Shown here: positions 59,398 to 64,000 of the stretch, piece by piece
Layout of the letters: each line of letters starts with the position of its first letter
How positions within the stretch are numbered: the stretch's first letter is position 1
Assembly: GCA_965116665.1 (NCBI GenBank)
Contig: OZ220709.1
Location: 2,728,001-2,792,000, forward strand
From: Aldehydirespirator sp965116665
Lineage (GTDB): Bacteria; Actinomycetota; Acidimicrobiia; Acidimicrobiales; Aldehydirespiratoraceae
Direction: 5' to 3'
DNA: 64,000 nucleotides
Made by a program: the position numbers and the translations under genes
The notes under the pieces: generated by a model
Database searches by the model: none
What the model was told of the DNA's origin: nothing
The model's input: the letters and a program-made list of their open reading frames with translations, nothing else

Positions 59398-60297
59398 CTA
59401 CGCCGGGAAGGCTCCCAGCATCCGGGCCCCGGCCAGGGTGTTCTGCAGCAGGCAGGCGATGGTCATGGGACCGGTGCCGCCCGGCATGGGCGTGACCGCC
59501 CCGGCCACCCCCTGAACCGCGTCGAAGTCGACGTCACCGACAATGCCGTCGGCCGTGCGCGAGATCCCGACATCGATCACCGCTGCGCCCGGCTTCACAA
59601 AATCCCCGGTGACCAGCCGGGCCATACCGGCCGCGGCCACGACGATGTCGGCCTGCCGGCACACCGCCTGCAGTTCGGGTGTGCGGCTGTGGGCCAGGGT
59701 GGGCGTGGCGTCCACGCCCTTACGGCCCAGCAGCAGGATCTGCGGGAGCCCCACCAGAGTCGAGCGGCCGATCACCACGGCGCGCGTCCCTGAAGTCGGC
59801 ACGCCGTAGCGGTCCAGCAGGCGCATGACCCCCAGCGGCGTGCACGGCACATGTCCGGGCTGGCCACGCACTAGGCGACCCATCGACCGGGGCGTCAGAC
59901 CGTCCACATCCTTCTCCGGCGGGATCAGCTCCAGCACAGCGTCGGCGTCGAGTCCCCCGGGCAGAGGGAGCTGCACCAGGATTCCGTGGACGCCGGGATC
60001 GGCAGCCAGGTCCCTGACCGCCGCCTCCACCTCGGTCTGCGCGGTGTCGGCACCCAGCTCGACATGGCGCGACACCATGGCTGCCTCAGCGGCCTTGCGC
60101 TGCTTGTTGCGCACGTAGATGCGGCTCGGCTTGTCGTCGCCCACCAGCACGGTGGCCAAGCAGACCTCGGGACTCCCGGCCGCCGTGATCTCCGCGTTGA
60201 GCTCAGCGACGATCTCGTCCCGCAGCCGGTTGCCGTCCATCAGCACCGCCCCGCCCTCGGTCCTCTCGAAGTCGCCCAGATGGGAATGCTCGGTCAT
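59398..60297 (-). CDS. folD: Methylenetetrahydrofolate dehydrogenase/cyclohydrolase
   Basis: The 299-residue bifunctional enzyme has the catalytic SRIYVRNKQRKAAEAAMVS (YVxxKxKA-type lysine), GILVQLPLPGGLDADAVLEL, PPEKDVDGLTPRSMGRLV, PCTPLGVMRLLDRY and the NADP motif VIGRSTLVGLPQILLL. It interconverts methylene-, methenyl- and formyl-tetrahydrofolate and so connects the GcvT-type dehydrogenase to fhs. The ATG at 60297 has AGGAGGACG directly upstream, giving a 19-residue N-terminal extension beyond most relatives. It is divergent from serA across an operator-like palindrome. Confidence 0.95.
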   Translation of the reverse strand: MTEHSHLGDFERTEGGAVLMDGNRLRDEIVAELNAEITAAGSPEVCLATVLVGDDKPSRIYVRNKQRKAAEAAMVSRHVELGADTAQTEVEAAVRDLAADPGVHGILVQLPLPGGLDADAVLELIPPEKDVDGLTPRSMGRLVRGQPGHVPCTPLGVMRLLDRYGVPTSGTRAVVIGRSTLVGLPQILLLGRKGVDATPTLAHSRTPELQAVCRQADIVVAAAGMARLVTGDFVKPGAAVIDVGISRTADGIVGDVDFDAVQGVAGAVTPMPGGTGPMTIACLLQNTLAGARMLGAFPA

Positions 60298-60353
60298 CGT
60301 CCTCCTGTCGGGGGCTGAAAAATCGTCGATTCTTGTCGTTTGACGGTCTCGAC

Positions 60354-60359
60354 AGGGTA
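60354..60359 (-). promoter_or_regulatory. Possible -10 element for folD
   Basis: TACCCT on the minus strand is the same hexamer as the fhs -10 candidate. It lies 23 bases from the palindrome at 60383-60399, on the folD side, with a leader of about 50 bases. Confidence 0.35.
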
Positions 60360-60382
60360 GACACCGCGGGCCTACGATAATC

Positions 60383-60399
60383 GTTCCGGCATACGGAAC
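60383..60399. promoter_or_regulatory. Palindromic operator, one-carbon regulon site 2
   Basis: GTTCCGGCATACGGAAC has the same 6-bp arms and the same 5-base spacing as site 1, and shares the ATA before the right arm. An overlapping palindrome GGAACTGTTCC (60395-60405) adds another half site. It lies between divergent folD and serA. Confidence 0.75.
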
Positions 60400-60464
60400 T
60401 GTTCCAAAACGGTGCGTCTCGGGTTCGAACCGCGTCGCTTGAGAAATTCCGAGGTGGGAGCAGC

Positions 60465-61667
60465 ATGAGGATCCTGTTCGCCGACGGCCTGTCCGACGCC
60501 GCCGTTGAACGGCTGCGCGCTGGCGGCGATGTCTGCACGCTGCAACCCTCCCTCACCGCCGAGGAACTGCCCGCCCATATTGCCGGCTTCGATGTGCTCG
60601 TGGTGCGCAGCACCCGGGTGACGGCCGAGACGATCGAAGCCGGCACCGACCTCGGACTGGTGGTGCGCGCCGGCGCGGGCACCAACACCATCGACTGCGA
60701 GCGAGCCTCGGAACTCGGCGTGTTCGTGTGCAACGTCCCCGGGCGCAACGCCATCGCGGTCGCCGAACTGACCCTGGGACTGATGTTCGCCATCGACCGG
60801 CACATCGCCGACGCCGCCGCGGACGTGCGGGCCGGGCAGTGGAACAAGAAGGCCTACAGCAAGGCCCGGGGCCTGCACGGCGCGACGCTGGGCATCATCG
60901 GCATGGGCGCTATCGGGCTGGAGGTGGCCCGCAGGGCCGCCGCCTGCGGGCTGGAGGTCGTGACCGAGGACAAGCCGAGACCCCACGACGTGCGCCGGCG
61001 CATGAGCGACATCGGCGTCCGGACCCTCCCCGACCAGACCTCGGTGCTCGCTGCCAGCGACATCGTGTCGCTGCACGTGCCCGGCGGACCCGAGACCACC
61101 GGGATAGTCGATGCCGGATTCCTCGCCGCCATGAAGCCGGACTCGGTGCTGATCAACACATCCAGGGGCGAGGTCATCGACGAGGAGGCCTTGCTGGCCG
61201 CGCTCAACTCGACCGACATGAGGGCGGGTGTGGACGTGTTCGAAGACGAACCCACCGGCGGGGCCGGAGTGGTCGACTCCGCACTGGCCCAGCACCCCAA
61301 GGTGGTGGCCACCCACCACATAGGAGCCTCCACCCGCCAGGCCCAGGAGGCGGTGGCCGAGGGCACGGCCGAGGTGATCGAGGCATACCGCACCGGTTCG
61401 GTCGCCAACTGCGTGAACCTCGAGCAGGCTCCCAAGCGCACGGCCACGCTCAGTGTCCGGCACTACGACCGGGTCGGGGTGCTGGCCGCGGTCCTGGAAG
61501 AACTCCGGCGCGGGCACCTCAATGTCTCCACGATGCAGAACCGGATCTTTGCCGGCTCAGTGGCCGCGGCCGCCACCATCGACGTGGCCGGCGCCATCGA
61601 CGACGGCCTCCTCGACGCAGTCCGGGCCCTCCCCGACGTGATCCAGGTCTCGGTGTTCGAGGCATGA
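60465..61667 (+). CDS. serA: D-3-phosphoglycerate dehydrogenase-type protein with ACT domain
   Basis: The 400-residue protein has LVVRSTRVTAETIEAGTDLG, LVVRAGAGTNTID, the NAD motif LGIIGMGAIGLEVARRAAAC, the catalytic arginine in INTSRGEVIDEEAL, the glutamate in DVFEDEPTGG and the histidine in VATHHIGASTRQAQE. A C-terminal ACT-like domain (RHYDRVGVLAAVLEELRRGH) ends the chain. It makes phosphohydroxypyruvate for serine, the main C1 donor. Length is that of the short SerA type with one ACT domain. AGGTGGGAG precedes the ATG, and the next gene overlaps its stop by 4 bases. Confidence 0.9.
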   Translation: MRILFADGLSDAAVERLRAGGDVCTLQPSLTAEELPAHIAGFDVLVVRSTRVTAETIEAGTDLGLVVRAGAGTNTIDCERASELGVFVCNVPGRNAIAVAELTLGLMFAIDRHIADAAADVRAGQWNKKAYSKARGLHGATLGIIGMGAIGLEVARRAAACGLEVVTEDKPRPHDVRRRMSDIGVRTLPDQTSVLAASDIVSLHVPGGPETTGIVDAGFLAAMKPDSVLINTSRGEVIDEEALLAALNSTDMRAGVDVFEDEPTGGAGVVDSALAQHPKVVATHHIGASTRQAQEAVAEGTAEVIEAYRTGSVANCVNLEQAPKRTATLSVRHYDRVGVLAAVLEELRRGHLNVSTMQNRIFAGSVAAAATIDVAGAIDDGLLDAVRALPDVIQVSVFEA

Positions 61668-62941
61668 ACAGAGCCGAACCGATGCTGGCGCCCTTCGCGG
61701 GCTGGCTCGTAAGGCCGGAGTGGGCCGACCGGGTGATCAGCCGCGCCTACGACAACCTCACCCCGGGTCAGCGCCGCTCGATCGTCAGGGAGAACCCCTA
61801 CAGCTACGTGAACGTCACCCGCAGCAGCGAGGACCTGCTCGACGACGAGGACATCTCCCTCAACCGGCTCGTCACCCAGGGAGCAGCCGCGTTGACCCGC
61901 CTGCTCGATGCCGAGGTGTTCGCCCCGACGGGACGGCACGCGCTGTACCTCTACCGTCTGACCCACGCCCGGGGCTCCCAGACCGGCATGATCTGCACGG
62001 TGGCGGTGAGCGGCTTCGACGAGGGCCGCATCCGCATCCACGAAGGCGTGAGGGAGGATCGCACCGAGCTGCTGACCGCCCACCTGATGGGGGTGGGCGC
62101 CACATCGCACCCGGTTGCGCTGACGGTCAGAGCATGGGCGGACTCCGAGTATGCGGCGCTACTGGACGAGGCCGCCAGCGCGGCGCCACCGGAGCTTGAA
62201 TTCGGCTCGGACCTGGTCCACCACCAGATCTGGACGGTGCCGGCCAACATGACCGACAAGCTCCTGGAGACACTGGACGACAAGGTCATGTACGTGACCG
62301 ACGGCCATCATCGCTCGGCTGCGGCTCAGAGGGCCCTAGCCCGCGACCCGGACAACCCCGTGCTGGCCCGCACCCTGGCCGCGGTGTTCCCCCACAGCCA
62401 GTTGCATGTCGAGGCCTACCACCGGGTCGTGGCCGACCAGAACCACGACAGCCGCGACGACTGCCTGTGGGCTGTTCGCTCCAGGGTCAGTTACATGGGT
62501 GGCGAGCTGGAGCGTGTGCCGAGCGCGGAGGACGCTCGGCCCAGGCATCGGGGCGAGGTAGGCGTGTATGCGGCGGGAACCTGGCACCGGCTGACGCTGC
62601 CACCACCGGACTCCGAGGCGGGGGCCCTCGACGCGCTTGACGTCGACCGGCTGCGCCGGCTGGTTCTCGACCCGGTTCTGGGCGCCGAGGAACTGGCCGC
62701 CACCGGCACCGTGGACTACGTCCCCGACACTGCGGGCCTCGACGAGTTGGTCCGGCGGTGCGAAGCCGCCGACCGGATCGGCTTCGTGATGTACCCCCTG
62801 TCGGTGGACGAGCTGCTGACTGTGGCCGACGAGGGCAGCAGGATGCCGCCCAAGTCGAGCTTCTTCTACCCCAAGCCCCGGGCCGGCGCGTTCCTACGGG
62901 TCCTCGGACGGGGCGCCACCGCCCAACTGGAGCCCTCCTAG
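61664..62941 (+). CDS. DUF1015 family protein
   Basis: The 425-residue protein has the family blocks LAPFAGWLVRPEWADRVISR, YVNVTRSSEDLLDDED, VTDGHHRSAAAQRALAR (histidine-rich, possibly metal or nucleotide binding) and the C-terminal GSRMPPKSSFFYPKPRAGAF. The family is often encoded next to SerA, as here (ATGA overlap), and has a suggested kinase-like role in serine metabolism, but function in this organism is unproven. No membrane segment or signal peptide is seen. Confidence 0.85.
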   Translation: MNRAEPMLAPFAGWLVRPEWADRVISRAYDNLTPGQRRSIVRENPYSYVNVTRSSEDLLDDEDISLNRLVTQGAAALTRLLDAEVFAPTGRHALYLYRLTHARGSQTGMICTVAVSGFDEGRIRIHEGVREDRTELLTAHLMGVGATSHPVALTVRAWADSEYAALLDEAASAAPPELEFGSDLVHHQIWTVPANMTDKLLETLDDKVMYVTDGHHRSAAAQRALARDPDNPVLARTLAAVFPHSQLHVEAYHRVVADQNHDSRDDCLWAVRSRVSYMGGELERVPSAEDARPRHRGEVGVYAAGTWHRLTLPPPDSEAGALDALDVDRLRRLVLDPVLGAEELAATGTVDYVPDTAGLDELVRRCEAADRIGFVMYPLSVDELLTVADEGSRMPPKSSFFYPKPRAGAFLRVLGRGATAQLEPS

Positions 62942-62986
62942 CCGTAGCGACCGACCGGGCCAGGCTCAGCCTCCAGGCCAGCGGGC

Positions 62987-63036
62987 GATCACCGGCGGGC
63001 CATGATCGCTGGCAGCCGTGATCACTGGCGGGCCAT
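62987..63036. repeat. Three imperfect tandem repeats in an intergenic region
   Basis: GATCACCGGCGGGCCAT (62987-63003) and GATCACTGGCGGGCCAT (63020-63036) differ at one base; a more diverged unit starting GATCGCTGGC lies between (63004). The period is 16-17 bases. They lie in the 217-base gap between convergent genes. Confidence 0.5.
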
Positions 63037-63158
63037 CTCGGCGCGGGCGGTGTTGGCGTCGTCCACTGCAGTCCGCCCGGTGGGTCGCGCGGCCCGACGC
63101 GGTGCCGTCGATCAGGACCTCCACCGCCCCGTAGCTGCAGGTGCGGAAATGGCGGAAT

Positions 63159-63989
63159 CTAGGGTCCGATCTCGACGCGGTGGAGGTCGTCGCCGACCTC
63201 CACAGTGCCGTCGAAGTGCCGTGAGGCGCGCGCTCGGTACTCGGCGGCGTCATCGCCGGAGGGCGGCGGGAAGTAATGGGTCAGCACAAGCGTGCCCATG
63301 CCGGCCCGGGCCGCGGTCTGGGCGGCCTCCTCCGGTGAGGAGTGGTAGTCGAGGGTGTCGAGCACCCGCTGGATCGGCAACTGTTCGACGATGTCCTTGC
63401 GGATGACGGTGTGGATCAGGGCGTCGGCGCCCTGACACAGGCGGTCCAGTCCCTCGCAGGGCACGGTGTCTCCGGCAGCGACGACCGACGAACCGCGGTA
63501 GTCGAAGCGGAACCCGACGGTGGGCTCGACGGGCCGGTGGTCCGTGGGCGCGCACGAGACCCGCACCTCGGTGCCGAGGTCTATCTCACCCTCGGCCACC
63601 TCGGTCACCTCCACCGGGGGCCGGTAGCCGAGATCCTCGTGGTGGGCGAGACGGTAGGCGATATCGGGCCCGAGCGACTCGAGGATGCCGTCCACCACCC
63701 GCCCCGTCCCGGCGGGCCCGACGACCTTCAGCGGGCTCGGCTCGAAGGTCATGATCCAGCGGGTGGTGATCACGTCGTTGAGGTCGGTGATGTGGTCGCT
63801 GTGGAGATGGGTCAGCAGCACCGCGCTCAACTGGGCAGGGCCGATGCCGGCTGCGGCCAGACGCATCAGCACGCCCCGGCCCGCGTCCACCAGGTACTGC
63901 TCCGGCCCGGCGCTGATAAGCGTCGCCGGCCCGGCCCGGTGCGGGTCGGGCACGGGACCGCCGGTCCCGAGCAGGGTGACGGCGATCAC
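63159..63989 (-). CDS. Metallo-beta-lactamase-fold hydrolase (RNase Z/arylsulfatase-like)
   Basis: The 276-residue protein starts IAVTLLGTGGPVPDPHRAGP, has the zinc motif LLTHLHSDHITDLNDVI, a further ligand region in SCAPTDHRPVEPTVGFRFDY and VVAAGDTVPCEG, and LVLTHYFPPP. This is the class that includes RNase Z and many small-molecule hydrolases. No long exosite arm is evident, so a metabolic hydrolase is more likely than tRNA processing. It starts with GTG 11 bases from the right edge; the start region is complete but its promoter is outside. Confidence 0.85.
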   Translation of the reverse strand: MIAVTLLGTGGPVPDPHRAGPATLISAGPEQYLVDAGRGVLMRLAAAGIGPAQLSAVLLTHLHSDHITDLNDVITTRWIMTFEPSPLKVVGPAGTGRVVDGILESLGPDIAYRLAHHEDLGYRPPVEVTEVAEGEIDLGTEVRVSCAPTDHRPVEPTVGFRFDYRGSSVVAAGDTVPCEGLDRLCQGADALIHTVIRKDIVEQLPIQRVLDTLDYHSSPEEAAQTAARAGMGTLVLTHYFPPPSGDDAAEYRARASRHFDGTVEVGDDLHRVEIGP

Positions 63990-64000
63990 GGGCTGGAGGG

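Noticed and set aside
60421..60434. tRNA T-loop-like sequence GGGTTCGAACCGCG before serA
   Set aside because: No acceptor stem, anticodon arm or D arm can be drawn around it, and it lies in the promoter and leader region of serA.

Overview
The window is GC-rich bacterial DNA, densely packed on both strands, with many GTG starts and several 4-bp ATGA/GTGA overlaps. Many genes have a TANNNT element 6-9 bases before the start codon and no ribosome binding site, which suggests leaderless transcripts. This fits an actinobacterium. The gene content (sterol-desaturase-like enzymes, MpaB/DUF2236 oxygenase, xanthine-dehydrogenase-type enzyme, dimethylglycine-dehydrogenase-type enzyme) would suit an environmental or host-associated member of Acidimicrobiia. 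That lineage is an inference; there is no rRNA gene here to prove it.

Layout. 1-3.7 kb: a copper-type P-type ATPase cut by the left edge, a HisC-type aminotransferase and a di-iron fatty acid hydroxylase/sterol desaturase. 3.8-12.3 kb: one long minus-strand type I restriction-modification operon. Between hsdM and the main hsdS it carries a HicA toxin, two HicB antitoxins and a small YozE-like protein; it starts with a half-size S-like gene and ends with a YgjP-type metallopeptidase. 12.3-16.2 kb: a molybdenum hydroxylase (FAD, 2Fe-2S and Mo subunits) with a MoaD-like carrier. 16.4-18.9 kb: a close paralogue of the first desaturase, an MpaB-type oxygenase and a truncated haemoglobin. 18.9-32.6 kb: mixed metabolism, including an amidohydrolase, a reductive-dehalogenase-like protein with an internal duplication, an HSL-family esterase, two tandem MFS transporters, the ATP-grasp/alpha-E/transglutaminase cluster, a dienelactone hydrolase and an FMN-dependent alpha-hydroxy acid dehydrogenase.

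32.9-39.8 kb is a second defence island: a small hypothetical gene, an RHH antitoxin with a putative partner, McrB and McrC, then an AAA ATPase paired with a small TOPRIM/DUF4276-like protein. 39.8-46.3 kb is a minus-strand operon: a beta-keto acid cleavage enzyme (BKACE), formate dehydrogenase and a 2-keto-4-pentenoate hydratase-family protein. The formate dehydrogenase is the most striking item. Its catalytic subunit is read through an in-frame TGA as selenocysteine, with a convincing SECIS hairpin directly behind it. The usual single alpha chain is split, and its N-terminal Fe-S part is encoded two genes downstream.

46.4-64 kb holds prolyl-tRNA synthetase and a one-carbon block: a dimethylglycine/sarcosine dehydrogenase-like flavoprotein with EtfBA and an IclR regulator, divergent from formate-tetrahydrofolate ligase and methylenetetrahydrofolate reductase, and further on FolD divergent from SerA. 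Both divergent promoter regions carry the same palindrome, GTTCCG-N5-CGGAAC, so these genes probably form one regulon. Together the genes could take methyl groups from methylated glycines onto tetrahydrofolate, interconvert the folate C1 states, release or capture formate, and oxidise formate with NAD. The window ends with an AbiEi/DUF559-like protein, RmuC, a class II aldolase, a DUF1015 protein and a metallo-beta-lactamase-fold hydrolase.
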